This document shows, piece after piece, positions 7,857 to 14,873 of a DNA stretch of 16,405 nt (position 1 is the first letter of the stretch; each line of letters opens with the position of its first letter). Below the pieces are notes generated by a model. It had not been told where the DNA came from, searched no databases, and worked only from the letters and a program-made list of their open reading frames with translations. Position numbers and translations under genes: made by a program. Origin of the DNA: UBA1672 sp964587815 (GTDB lineage Bacteria; Pseudomonadota; Alphaproteobacteria; Micavibrionales; Micavibrionaceae); assembly GCA_964587815.1 (NCBI GenBank), contig CAZPMH010000032.1, positions 1-16,405 of the forward strand, given 5' to 3'.

Positions 7857-9057
7857 CTTTTTTACAAATCAACAGGCGCTTTTCACCGCTATGAACAGTC
7901 ACGCCATATATACGATGCACCCCGCCATCCGAAAGCTTGAGTTTTTTGCGCAAATCCGCGACATTTCCGGGGTAATTCCGCAGGGCAATATCCGCTGACT
8001 CAATGCCTAAACGCGCCACATCTGCGGCCTTCGGCGCGATAATATCTAGTAATTTATAACTTTGCCCCGGGAAATCTTTGATCAAAGACGCGCCGAAATA
8101 CAAATGTGTGTGCGGATGCACGCCCTGCACCCCATAACGCTCCGCCATAACACGAAACCCTGCCGCCTTCTGAAAGGCAGGCGAGGGCTCAAAAATAAAC
8201 CCCGCAGGCTCCCCATAAGAAACAGAGGCAGCAGCCTCTTCATCCCGCGTGAAGCAAAGCTCGCCAACAGAAACGCCTTCATCATCGAGGCGCACAGCCG
8301 TAATCGGCACATCTTGAGGCGCAATGTTCTGGTCAAAGCGCAAGATATACAATACTTCCTTGCACTGCCCGTCCCACTCCACAACATGAACCGCGTGAAC
8401 GTATTTCAAATCGGCAATCGCCTTATCAATATCCAAAAACGGGGAGGCCTTGATCATAACTGTCCGCGCCTTTTCTTTAAACGCATCAAGCATCATCAAA
8501 ATATCAGGTGAACACATCGAAAAATCGAATTTGCCACCACGCCCATCCGCGCGCCGTTGCGGGTCGATGTATACCAGATCGACAGACTCCATCCCTGCGA
8601 GATAATCATGTGAATCACCGTTGACCGCATCAAGATCAAGAGTCAAAACAGACGCATTGTGGCGCAGTATATCCGCCGAAACCGCATCCCGCTCAACGAC
8701 GGTAAATTGATCAAAGCCGCGCGCCATATGAAACGCATCGACCCCGCAACCGCCCGTCAAATCGACACAGCGCCGCCCCTTGAAAAGACTCGCCTTATAC
8801 AAAGCACAAGCCTCAGAACTCGCCTGCTCAAAAACATCAGAATTCGGTAAAACGAACCGATCAGTTTTATAAAAGGAAGGCGCTTTTTTCTTCGCCTTTT
8901 GCCGTGCTTTAATCTGATCCAGAATAAGCGCAGCGGGCCAGTCTGAACCCGGCATTTTCTTCAAGGCCAGCGCCCGCACATCATCATGCGCATGTTTTGA
9001 AATAAAGTTTTGAATTTCGGGCTGTAACAACGCCCGCCAATCGGCCTGATCAACCAT
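7849..9057 (-). CDS. Class I SAM-dependent methyltransferase with THUMP-like C-terminal domain
   Basis: A 402-residue cytosolic protein. A helical N-terminal region precedes a Rossmann methyltransferase core: motif I CVDLTGGCGVDAFHMA (97-112, SAM binding), the acidic residue after strand 2 (VVERD, 120-124), and a motif IV-like segment VYIDPQRR (162-169). IKASP (202-206) may correspond to a later core strand. The C-terminal part (about 330-400, ending in YGVTVHSGEKRLLICKK) resembles the THUMP-like domain found in uncharacterised methyltransferases of this type, suggesting an RNA substrate. The substrate is unknown and I assign no gene name. The frame is open to 9096, overlapping pyrC, but ATG 9057 lies 4 nt after the pyrC stop with GAGG upstream, so I prefer it. 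It is the last gene of the folE-pyrC operon, with no obvious functional link to it. Confidence 0.78.
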   Translation of the reverse strand: MVDQADWRALLQPEIQNFISKHAHDDVRALALKKMPGSDWPAALILDQIKARQKAKKKAPSFYKTDRFVLPNSDVFEQASSEACALYKASLFKGRRCVDLTGGCGVDAFHMARGFDQFTVVERDAVSADILRHNASVLTLDLDAVNGDSHDYLAGMESVDLVYIDPQRRADGRGGKFDFSMCSPDILMMLDAFKEKARTVMIKASPFLDIDKAIADLKYVHAVHVVEWDGQCKEVLYILRFDQNIAPQDVPITAVRLDDEGVSVGELCFTRDEEAAASVSYGEPAGFIFEPSPAFQKAAGFRVMAERYGVQGVHPHTHLYFGASLIKDFPGQSYKLLDIIAPKAADVARLGIESADIALRNYPGNVADLRKKLKLSDGGVHRIYGVTVHSGEKRLLICKKDM

Positions 9058-9061
9058 CAGG

Positions 9062-10165
9062 CTAAACCTCGATCGACCACGGGATAGTCTCTTCACCCAA
9101 CCCCAGCGGTAAGGGCGTCACCGTTCCGTCAGGCGTCTTTAACGGATGAACCGCGCTCTCCTCTTTAATCAGCGTGAAATGCTCATCCGAAAGCGGAAGG
9201 CCATAAAAATCAGCACCAATCTCACAAAGAAACTTCTGGAACACAGCTTGCCCGTCAATATGCGAAAGATCAACACCCGCCAATTCAAACGCCTGCGCAT
9301 AAAGCTGCGGCGCAATCCCGCCTGTAAAGCATCCTGCCGCACATCCGCAAGGCGTCGCCTTCACTGTATGCGGCGCGCTATCCGTTCCTGCAAAAAACTG
9401 AGTGTTACTCTTATCCGTCACCGCCGCCCGCAAGGCCGCGCGATCTTCAACATGCTTTAAAACAGGCAAACAGAACAGGTGATATTTCAAACCCAAAATC
9501 AAATCACCAATCGTGTAAATCAAATGTTGCGGCGTAACGGTCGCCATCGTGCCCGCGCCATTGGACAAAACAAAATCAACGGCCTTTTTGGTGGTCACAT
9601 GCTCACACACGACCTTCAGGTCAGGAAAAGCCTCACGCACGCGCGGCATACGCTCAGTATAGAAAATTTCTTCCGCATTGGTCGTGCGATCAAAATACGT
9701 ATCACCGCCCAGCCCGTGCTCTTCACCATGCACACAAAGGACAACACCAGCCTCTTCCATCGCACGCAAAACGCCGTTATTCATGTGATCAGTCAGTGGC
9801 ACACCAAATTCCGCGCCCGTTGTGCCATGCGGCGGATAAGCCTTCGCGGCCTTTAATAATCCTGACTTAGCGCCCGCCTCAATCATCTCAGGCGTCGTAT
9901 CACCCGTTAAATAAAGGGGTACGATCAACGCATCAAATTGATCCGCCACGTCGCCCCTTAAATCTTCGGCATAACGCTCAATGCTCCATGCCCCGTCATG
10001 CTCATCCTCTTCGCGCACGACCGCAACAGGCGGCTTCGTGTTCGGCATCGCCAAAGCGCCGGCACACCCCATATCCAGATGCGCCCCGATATAATCCGCC
10101 ACCGCGCCACCCTGACGAAAATGCGTATGCAAATCATACCATTTCGGCAAAGTAAAACGGATCAT
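9062..10165 (-). CDS. pyrC: Dihydroorotase (type II, PyrC)
   Basis: Cyclises N-carbamoyl-aspartate to dihydroorotate, the third step of pyrimidine synthesis. It has 367 residues with the metal-ligand set of the amidohydrolase family: DLHTHFR (His13, His15; substrate Arg17), KAAKAYPP (Lys108 is the likely carboxylated lysine), CVHGEEH (His146), CEHVT (His189) and AGTDSAPH (Asp262). These match the E. coli PyrC positions in order. The HxHxR motif is HTHFR rather than the more frequent HLHLR, a mild variation. The start is 3 nt after the folE stop, so it sits tightly within an operon between a pterin gene and a methyltransferase gene. With pyrF at the left end, two pyrimidine genes lie within 10 kb but in separate transcription units. 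Confidence 0.95.
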   Translation of the reverse strand: MIRFTLPKWYDLHTHFRQGGAVADYIGAHLDMGCAGALAMPNTKPPVAVVREEDEHDGAWSIERYAEDLRGDVADQFDALIVPLYLTGDTTPEMIEAGAKSGLLKAAKAYPPHGTTGAEFGVPLTDHMNNGVLRAMEEAGVVLCVHGEEHGLGGDTYFDRTTNAEEIFYTERMPRVREAFPDLKVVCEHVTTKKAVDFVLSNGAGTMATVTPQHLIYTIGDLILGLKYHLFCLPVLKHVEDRAALRAAVTDKSNTQFFAGTDSAPHTVKATPCGCAAGCFTGGIAPQLYAQAFELAGVDLSHIDGQAVFQKFLCEIGADFYGLPLSDEHFTLIKEESAVHPLKTPDGTVTPLPLGLGEETIPWSIEV

Positions 10166-10168
10166 GGA

Positions 10169-10777
10169 TTAACCTTTCACTGCATTAAGAAAACGGTTTT
10201 GAACCTGTACATCATCTTTGAAAATACCACTGAACATCGAAGTAATCGTCGAAGACGAAGCCTTATTCACACCACGCGTCGACATGCACTGATGATTAGC
10301 ATCAATATAAACCGCAACGCCTTTCGGCTTTAAGTTGGTATCAATACATTGAACAATATTGCGCGTCATATTTTCCTGCGACACAAGACGGCGACCGAAA
10401 ATATCAACAATCCGCGCCAGCTTCGAAATACCGACGACCTTCTCATCAGGCCAATACGCCACATGCGCACGTCCTAAAATCGGCACCAGGTGATGCTCAC
10501 AATGCGATACAAATTCGATATTGCGAACAATGACCATATCGTCAAAGCCTTCAATATCTTCAAACGTGCGTGTTAATTCTTTGCCCGCATCTTTGGTATA
10601 GCCTGAGAAAAACTCCTCATAAGCCTTCACAACGCGCTTAGGCGTATCAAGCAAGCCCTCACGTCGCGGATCTTCCCCCGCCCAGCGAAGCAGTGTCTCA
10701 ACCGCCTTCATTGCCTCTTCACGGCTCGGGCGATTATCGTTGATTTCTTCGTTTTGTTTTTCCATTTCAAGCGCCAT
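10169..10777 (-). CDS. folE: GTP cyclohydrolase I (type IA)
   Basis: Converts GTP to 7,8-dihydroneopterin triphosphate, the first step toward folate and, where present, queuosine precursors. It has 202 residues. The zinc ligands are seen in SHCEHHLVP (Cys93, His96) and HQCMSTRG (Cys164). Other family signatures are EGLLDTPKRV (40-49), GRAHVAYWPDEKVVGISKLAR (102-122) and SQENMTRNI (133-141). All catalytic residues appear present. ATG 10777 is chosen because GAGG lies about 11 nt upstream; a second ATG four codons later is possible. It leads the folE-pyrC-methyltransferase operon and is divergent from cysS, whose start is 90 nt away. Confidence 0.96.
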   Translation of the reverse strand: MALEMEKQNEEINDNRPSREEAMKAVETLLRWAGEDPRREGLLDTPKRVVKAYEEFFSGYTKDAGKELTRTFEDIEGFDDMVIVRNIEFVSHCEHHLVPILGRAHVAYWPDEKVVGISKLARIVDIFGRRLVSQENMTRNIVQCIDTNLKPKGVAVYIDANHQCMSTRGVNKASSSTITSMFSGIFKDDVQVQNRFLNAVKG

Positions 10778-10802
10778 AATAATAAAAACCTCAAATTAAA
10801 GG

Positions 10803-10831
10803 TTGGTCTTAGCGTGTCTTTACCGTATTTT
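10803..10831 (+). promoter_or_regulatory. Candidate cysS promoter
   Basis: TTGGTC (10803-10808), a 17-nt spacer and TATTTT (10826-10831) lie 37 nt upstream of the cysS start in the divergent folE-cysS gap. Spacing is optimal and both boxes are moderate matches to the housekeeping consensus. I could not identify a convincing opposite-strand promoter for folE in the same gap. Confidence 0.45.
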
Positions 10832-10867
10832 CCAGTAAAAAGCGACAGACGAAGTAATGAAATTGAA

Positions 10868-12262
10868 ATGACACAGAACACAGCGCAGCTCAAATTACAC
10901 AACTCCCTCACGCGTCAGAAGGAAATTTTTACGCCGATTGACGGTAATCATGTCCGCATTTATGCCTGCGGCCCGACCGTCTACAACTACGCTCATATCG
11001 GGAATGCGCGCATGGCCGTGGTCTTTGATGTACTCGCTGATCTGCTGCGCACGCTCTACCCGAAGGTGACTTATGTTTCGAATATTACCGATGTTGATGA
11101 TAAAATTATAACCGCCTCTCAGCAAACTGGTGAAGCAATCAACGACATCACCGAAAAATACACCAAAATCTATAATAAGGATATGGCATCCCTTGGCGTG
11201 AAAGCGCCTGATCAGCAACCGCGCGCGACGGAGCATATCGGCCAAATGGTCGGCATCATCCAAACACTGGTCGAAAAAGGCCACGCTTACGAAGCAGACG
11301 GTCATGTTTTATTCAACGTGCCCTCCTTCGAAAAATACGGCGGCCTCTCAGGGCGCAGCCGTGACGAACAAATCGCAGGCGCTCGTGTCGAAGTCGCCAG
11401 CTACAAAAAAGACCCCGCTGATTTCGTCCTATGGAAGCCAAGCGCAGAAGATGAACCGGGATGGGACAGCCCCTTCGGCTACGGCCGCCCGGGTTGGCAC
11501 ATTGAATGTTCCGCCATGGCAGGCGAACATCTCGGCCTGCCGTTCGATATTCACGGCGGCGGTGCAGATTTGAAATTCCCCCACCATGAAAACGAAATCG
11601 CACAAAGCTGCTGCGCCCACGGCGACCCGAAAGATTTGGCATCCTATGCAAAATACTGGGTGCATAACGGCTTTGTCACCGTTGAGGGCGAGAAAATGTC
11701 GAAATCCCTCGGCAATGTTACCCTCGCGCATGATTTGCTAAAAACCCATGCGGGCGAAACATTGCGCTTTACGCTGTTGTCTGCACATTACCGCCAACCC
11801 TTGGATTGGTCGGAGGATGCAATTGCGCAATCAAAGAAGACACTTGATCGCCTGTATCAAAACAGCCGCGAAATCAGCGACATTGACTATGACGAAAACG
11901 CGAAACCGTCAGGCGAATTTCTGGATGCGCTGTGCGATGATCTGAACACGCCAAAGGCCATATCCATTCTCTGCCGACTAGGAAAAACAGCGGCAGACAG
12001 CAAGAAACCTGAAGACAAAACCGCCTTTTATGCTGCAGCAAAAGCACTCAATCTGTTGCAGCATAAATGCGATGAATGGCTCGGCTACGGCATTTTTAGC
12101 GAGGGCATAGACGAAACAAAAATTGTTGCGCTTCTTAAGGAGCGCGAACAAGTGCGCGCAAATAAAGACTATGCCCGCTCCGATGAAATCAGGGACGAGC
12201 TCACCGCAATGGGCATCGCGATTGAAGACACGGCAGACGGCACAATCTGGAAAAAAATATAA
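10868..12262 (+). CDS. cysS: Cysteinyl-tRNA synthetase
   Basis: Charges tRNA-Cys with cysteine. It has 464 residues, the usual length. The class I signatures are present: HIGN within VYNYAHIGNAR (43-46) and KMSKS (276-280). The zinc site of CysRS is visible as YACGPTVYNY (Cys34), HIECSAM and KFPHHENEIAQS. A C-terminal helical anticodon-recognition region ends in ERIR-like charged segments (EREQVRANKDYARSDEIRDE). The frame is open back to 10754, but those 38 residues are an untranslated leader by comparison with the family; ATG 10868 gives the standard N-terminus (MTQNTAQLKLHNSLTRQKE). Its own ribosome binding site is weak. It converges with the pilin-like gene, with only 5 nt between stop codons. 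Confidence 0.96.
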   Translation: MTQNTAQLKLHNSLTRQKEIFTPIDGNHVRIYACGPTVYNYAHIGNARMAVVFDVLADLLRTLYPKVTYVSNITDVDDKIITASQQTGEAINDITEKYTKIYNKDMASLGVKAPDQQPRATEHIGQMVGIIQTLVEKGHAYEADGHVLFNVPSFEKYGGLSGRSRDEQIAGARVEVASYKKDPADFVLWKPSAEDEPGWDSPFGYGRPGWHIECSAMAGEHLGLPFDIHGGGADLKFPHHENEIAQSCCAHGDPKDLASYAKYWVHNGFVTVEGEKMSKSLGNVTLAHDLLKTHAGETLRFTLLSAHYRQPLDWSEDAIAQSKKTLDRLYQNSREISDIDYDENAKPSGEFLDALCDDLNTPKAISILCRLGKTAADSKKPEDKTAFYAAAKALNLLQHKCDEWLGYGIFSEGIDETKIVALLKEREQVRANKDYARSDEIRDELTAMGIAIEDTADGTIWKKI

Positions 12263-12267
12263 AGCGA

Positions 12268-12918
12268 TTATCGAGAGATTAAAGTGGTATGGTACATAAA
12301 CACCGCACTGCTGCCCGTGCCCGAATTCGTGCGACACCCCGCACCATGCTCACGATATATACCATTCACAATCCGCTGGTTAGAACTCGCCGTAGAGGCA
12401 AGCGTGTAATCCCCTTGAAAGGACACTCCCGCGCTCAACTTATCAATCGGCGGCTCACCCGTTCCTGCATTAATACCCAGTAAATCATTAATCTGCTGAC
12501 ATGTTTGCAGGCCGACACGAATATCAACAATCAAGTCAGGCTCCGACCCTGAAATGATATAGCTGCCCGTAAATATCTGATCATATGTATCATTATAATT
12601 CACACCGCCGCCCGCCAAGCTGAACACATGGCATGTCTCATCACTCGGCGCATTTGAATTGGAATAATCCGTAGAGCTGAAACCATTATCAAAGCTGATC
12701 TCCTCATCACGACACCCTCGCGCCTGCAAAAATGAAATCGTCTGATCCAAAAGGCTGGTATAATCTATCAACTCCAACGCGGAAAAGCGCGCGCGCTCCT
12801 CGGATATAACTTCCACCGACCCTGATCGCGAACCGCGTGTCACCGCGTAAGAAAGCGCCGCCAGCAACACCACCGCGATTAAAACATAGACCAGAACATT
12901 TCCTGATTGCGCCCTCAT
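12268..12918 (-). CDS. Pilin-like membrane-anchored protein of unknown function
   Basis: A 216-residue protein with a short N-terminus MRAQSGNVLVYVLIAVVLLA and one hydrophobic helix (about 7-26) after a Gly, followed by an exported soluble domain rich in Ser, Thr, Gly and Asn. This is the layout of type IV pilins and pseudopilins, and SG-NVLVYV could be a prepilin-peptidase site. The usual Glu at mature position 5 is Tyr, however, so processing is uncertain. Four Cys (69, 96, 140, 195) in the soluble part could form two disulfides. No named family is recognised. ATG 12918 is chosen over 12993 because GAGGTG lies 4 nt upstream and it places the hydrophobic helix at the N-terminus. It stands alone, with no secretion or pilus genes nearby. 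Confidence 0.7.
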   Translation of the reverse strand: MRAQSGNVLVYVLIAVVLLAALSYAVTRGSRSGSVEVISEERARFSALELIDYTSLLDQTISFLQARGCRDEEISFDNGFSSTDYSNSNAPSDETCHVFSLAGGGVNYNDTYDQIFTGSYIISGSEPDLIVDIRVGLQTCQQINDLLGINAGTGEPPIDKLSAGVSFQGDYTLASTASSNQRIVNGIYREHGAGCRTNSGTGSSAVFMYHTTLISR

Positions 12919-12948
12919 AAACACCTCACAAATAAAAGTGTATCGCAC

Positions 12949-12978
12949 AAAATACGGGCAATAAAGCAACACATTCAA
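12949..12978 (-). promoter_or_regulatory. Candidate promoter of the pilin-like gene
   Basis: Minus strand TTGAAT (12978-12973), an 18-nt spacer and TATTTT (12954-12949), about 30 nt before the start codon. Alternative registers exist in this AT-rich divergent gap, so the exact boxes are uncertain. Confidence 0.3.
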
Positions 12979-12994
12979 ATAAAGTGAAATCACC

Positions 12995-13028
12995 CCCCTT
13001 GAATTAAAAGACGGTTTTAGCGTAAATA
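12995..13028 (+). promoter_or_regulatory. Candidate promoter of the zf-CHCC gene
   Basis: CCCCTTGAAT (12995-13004) carries a -35 TTGAAT, followed after 18 nt by TAAATA (13023-13028), about 35 nt before the start codon. The ten-base block containing the -35 recurs exactly upstream of hsp20. Confidence 0.4.
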
Positions 13029-13062
13029 ATCAATAACCAAGCTGAACCAAGGTGCGAAAAAC

Positions 13063-13245
13063 ATGACACAAAACACCACACCGGATTTTACAAAGCCGGA
13101 AACAATCGAAGTTGAACGCGATGCGGATGGTGTGTCATGCGATGGCGGCGGCGGCGCATTAGGCCACCCAAAAGTCTGGTACAGCTTTGATGGTAAAAAC
13201 CAGGTTGAATGCATGTACTGCGACCGCGTCTTCGTCAGAGCGTAG
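13063..13245 (+). CDS. Small zinc-finger protein, zf-CHCC family (NDUFS6-like)
   Basis: A 60-residue protein with the zf-CHCC signature VSCDGGGGALGHPKVW followed by CMYC. The likely zinc ligands are Cys26, His35, Cys50 and Cys53, in the spacing C-x8-H-x14-C-x2-C. The domain is shared with the mitochondrial complex I accessory subunit NDUFS6 (13-kDa subunit), and alphaproteobacteria encode such stand-alone homologues; a role with respiratory complex I is inferred from that relation. AAGGTG lies 9 nt upstream of the ATG. The stop is doubled (TAGTAG). The gene is 138 nt upstream of hsp20 and could be its own unit. Family call is firm, function in this organism less so. Confidence 0.9.
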   Translation: MTQNTTPDFTKPETIEVERDADGVSCDGGGGALGHPKVWYSFDGKNQVECMYCDRVFVRA

Positions 13246-13272
13246 TAGAAAAGCTGTCATAACAGACTCCCC

Positions 13273-13302
13273 TTGAATAATCTCATCAAATTTGAGTATA
13301 CT
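13273..13302 (+). promoter_or_regulatory. Candidate hsp20 promoter with palindromic spacer
   Basis: TTGAAT (13273-13278) preceded by CCCC, an 18-nt spacer and TATACT (13297-13302). The CTTGAA form of the -35 also fits the heat-shock sigma factor RpoH, but no C-rich -10 is seen. A perfect ten-base palindrome TCAAATTTGA (13286-13295) lies in the spacer and might be an operator. The leader to the start codon is about 75 nt. Confidence 0.45.
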
Positions 13303-13383
13303 TATTACGTGAAGGTGCTGCATGTGCGGGCCTTTTAAATTTTGAAATCTCGCTCATAAAGAAAAAAGAGGAGTTTTTTGACC

Positions 13384-13842
13384 ATGACAACACGCTTATC
13401 GCTGTTCGACAGCCCCCTGTTTTTAGGCTTCGACGACTTTGAAAAAACGATCGATCGCCTCAGAAAATCCGGAGCTGAAGGCTATCCCCCTTATAACATT
13501 GAACAAATCGGTGAATACGGCCTGCGTATCACACTGGCCGTTGCAGGCTTTTCAATGGATGATCTCGATGTTGAGATTGACCAGAACCAGCTAACCATCC
13601 GTGGCAAACGCAAAGAAGAAGGCGAACGCATCTACCTCCATCGCGGCATTGCAACGCGCCAATTCCAGCGCAGCTTCGTGCTGGCTGATGGCATAGATGT
13701 CGTCGGCGCTGATTTGGATAACGGCCTCCTCCACGTCAATCTGGAGCGCATCATCCCTGAATCAAACGCGGTTAAAATTAAGATTAACCAGAAAGAAAAG
13801 CCGAAAAACCAGCTGAAAGCCATTGATGTAGACAGCGATTAA
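13384..13842 (+). CDS. Small heat-shock protein, Hsp20/alpha-crystallin family (IbpA-like)
   Basis: A 152-residue ATP-independent holdase chaperone that binds unfolding proteins and hands them to DnaK and ClpB. The N-terminus MTTRLSLFDSPLFLGFDDFE is the form typical of alphaproteobacterial IbpA-type proteins. The alpha-crystallin domain spans about residues 37-130, from YNIEQIGEYGLRITLAVAGF through QLTIRGKR to GADLDNGLLHVNLER. The C-terminal IKI within VKIKINQ is the conserved I-x-I anchor for oligomer assembly. A TTG at 13378 is in frame, but ATG 13384 gives the family N-terminus; GAGGAG lies 10 nt upstream. It is followed at 92 nt by a DUF1150 gene, a frequent pairing in alphaproteobacteria. 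Confidence 0.94.
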   Translation: MTTRLSLFDSPLFLGFDDFEKTIDRLRKSGAEGYPPYNIEQIGEYGLRITLAVAGFSMDDLDVEIDQNQLTIRGKRKEEGERIYLHRGIATRQFQRSFVLADGIDVVGADLDNGLLHVNLERIIPESNAVKIKINQKEKPKNQLKAIDVDSD

Positions 13843-13878
13843 CACCCACAATACAATATGGAAAAGGATAAGAAAATT

Positions 13879-13907
13879 TTGCACCTTTTCGCATGTGCGG
13901 TTATACT
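13879..13907 (+). promoter_or_regulatory. Strong candidate promoter of the DUF1150 gene
   Basis: TTGCAC (13879-13884), exactly 17 nt, then TATACT (13902-13907), 27 nt before the start codon. This is the best housekeeping-type promoter in the window and implies that the DUF1150 gene can be transcribed independently of hsp20. The spacer contains GCATGTGCGG, also found in the hsp20 leader (13320-13329). Confidence 0.6.
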
Positions 13908-13934
13908 AATATATATGAGCAAAAGCAGGACGAC

Positions 13935-14186
13935 ATGATAAAAGACAACGAAACATCCACGAAAAACACCAAAACAATGCTCAGAACAATTTCCGAGGAA
14001 GAGCTGAAACATTTCGGCCTCGACCACATCGGATACATCAGACGCGTGCACAATAAAACCCCCGGAGAGCCCGCGCGATATCAACTTTTTGCCGCCGACG
14101 GTAAAAAGATCGGAAGCGCGCACTCACGCAACGATATACTGGCATTGGTTTCAGAAAAAGAAATCAACACCGTCACCGTCCACTAA
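13935..14186 (+). CDS. DUF1150 family protein
   Basis: An 83-residue protein with the DUF1150 pattern: EEELKHFGLDHIGYIRRV, then YQLFAADGKKIGSAHSR, and a C-terminal end VTVH. The family is small, alphaproteobacterial and of unknown function. It is often encoded next to Hsp20, as here, suggesting a link with protein quality control (inference). The frame is open to 13893, but ATG 13935 has AGGA just upstream and lies after a near-consensus promoter whose expected start site (about 13914) falls downstream of the earlier ATG. No membrane segment or cofactor motif is seen. It ends 25 nt from the convergent ptsN-like gene. Confidence 0.85.
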   Translation: MIKDNETSTKNTKTMLRTISEEELKHFGLDHIGYIRRVHNKTPGEPARYQLFAADGKKIGSAHSRNDILALVSEKEINTVTVH

Positions 14187-14211
14187 TCTGATAAAAAATC
14201 CCAACGGATAA

Positions 14212-14679
14212 TTACGCCGCCTCTATCCACTTCTGACGTGGCATAAACAGCACGCGCATGGAATCTACATCACGCGCGTCACGCAAGGCCGTGCAAAAAT
14301 CATCATTCTTCAAAATCCGAGAGACCTGCGCTAGTTTCTGCAAATGCTTCGGCCCGTACGATAACGGCGAGAACACGCTGATCATCACATCGACACCTGC
14401 GTGATCCAAAACACAAAAATCAATCGGCTTGTCAAAGGTGGAAACAACAATCGCCTGACGCTTAAAAAGGTGAGATTGAATATCATAAACCGCACTCCCC
14501 TCTACCACACTGAACAGCCGTTCAATCTGACGCTCCTCCAAAAGATCAGCAAGGCTTGCAACATCCACACCGCAATGAGGCGCCGCATCATTGGCAAGAA
14601 AATCAAAAATTGAGGTCTGGGTTTGAGCCTTCACGCGATGTTGGAACACATCAATTTTCAGCTCTTGTGAAATGGTCAT
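14212..14679 (-). CDS. PtsN-like (EIIA-Ntr) protein lacking the phospho-acceptor histidine
   Basis: A 155-residue protein of the PTS EIIA type-2 fold. The C-terminal half is recognisably PtsN: FDKPIDFCVLDHAGVDVMIS, then FSPLSYGPKHLQKLAQVSRI and ILKNDDFCTALRDARDVDSM. In PtsN the phosphorylated His lies in an A-I-P-H-G segment 18-19 residues before P-I-x-F. Here the same spacing gives SAVYDIQ, with Asp66 (codon 14484-14482) in the His position and Tyr for the Pro. The GSTG loop before it is also altered (LFSVV). AAAGGA lies 7 nt upstream of the ATG. It is placed after rpoN and hpf as in classical ptsN loci, but 265 nt from hpf and behind a terminator. Phosphotransfer through the usual His is not possible; a regulatory, non-phosphorylatable role is inferred. 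His70 nearby does not align with the active site. Confidence 0.82.
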   Translation of the reverse strand: MTISQELKIDVFQHRVKAQTQTSIFDFLANDAAPHCGVDVASLADLLEERQIERLFSVVEGSAVYDIQSHLFKRQAIVVSTFDKPIDFCVLDHAGVDVMISVFSPLSYGPKHLQKLAQVSRILKNDDFCTALRDARDVDSMRVLFMPRQKWIEAA

Positions 14680-14873
14680 GTTAAATCCTTTTGTCTGTCC
14701 CTAACATAGTCCCTTAATCGTCAGAGGCGTTGTAACATGCTTTGAAAATGAATTGCCACAAAAAAATGAGGAAATTTTTCACTTAATCTTTTGCTAAAAT
14801 ACCATTATTATCAATAGCTTAGAGTATTTTTGGAATTTTCTTGGTATTCAAATGCATTTTTTCCGGATTTAAA
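14680..14873 (-). other. AT-rich gap upstream of the ptsN-like gene
   Basis: This stretch between the hpf terminator and the ptsN-like start has no supportable gene or RNA. Several weak promoter-like combinations exist on the minus strand (for instance TTGAAT, 17 nt, AATACT), none clearly better than the rest. A promoter is expected here because hpf transcription should stop at the terminator. Confidence 0.3.

Noticed and set aside
8062..8511. A 149-codon plus-strand open frame
   Set aside because: It lies fully opposite the methyltransferase gene, lacks a ribosome binding site and shows no recognisable domain.
10754..10867. Longer cysS start at 10754
   Set aside because: It would overlap folE on the opposite strand, cover the putative promoter and add 38 residues absent from the family.
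13303..13383. RNA thermometer in the hsp20 leader
   Set aside because: I looked for pairing that would mask the GAGGAG ribosome binding site (ROSE or fourU type) and found only short interrupted matches such as CTC-GCTC.
14745..14762. Sigma-54-like promoter upstream of the ptsN-like gene
   Set aside because: TGGCAA is present at the -24 position, but the invariant GC of the -12 element is TC; attractive because rpoN is nearby, but not supported.
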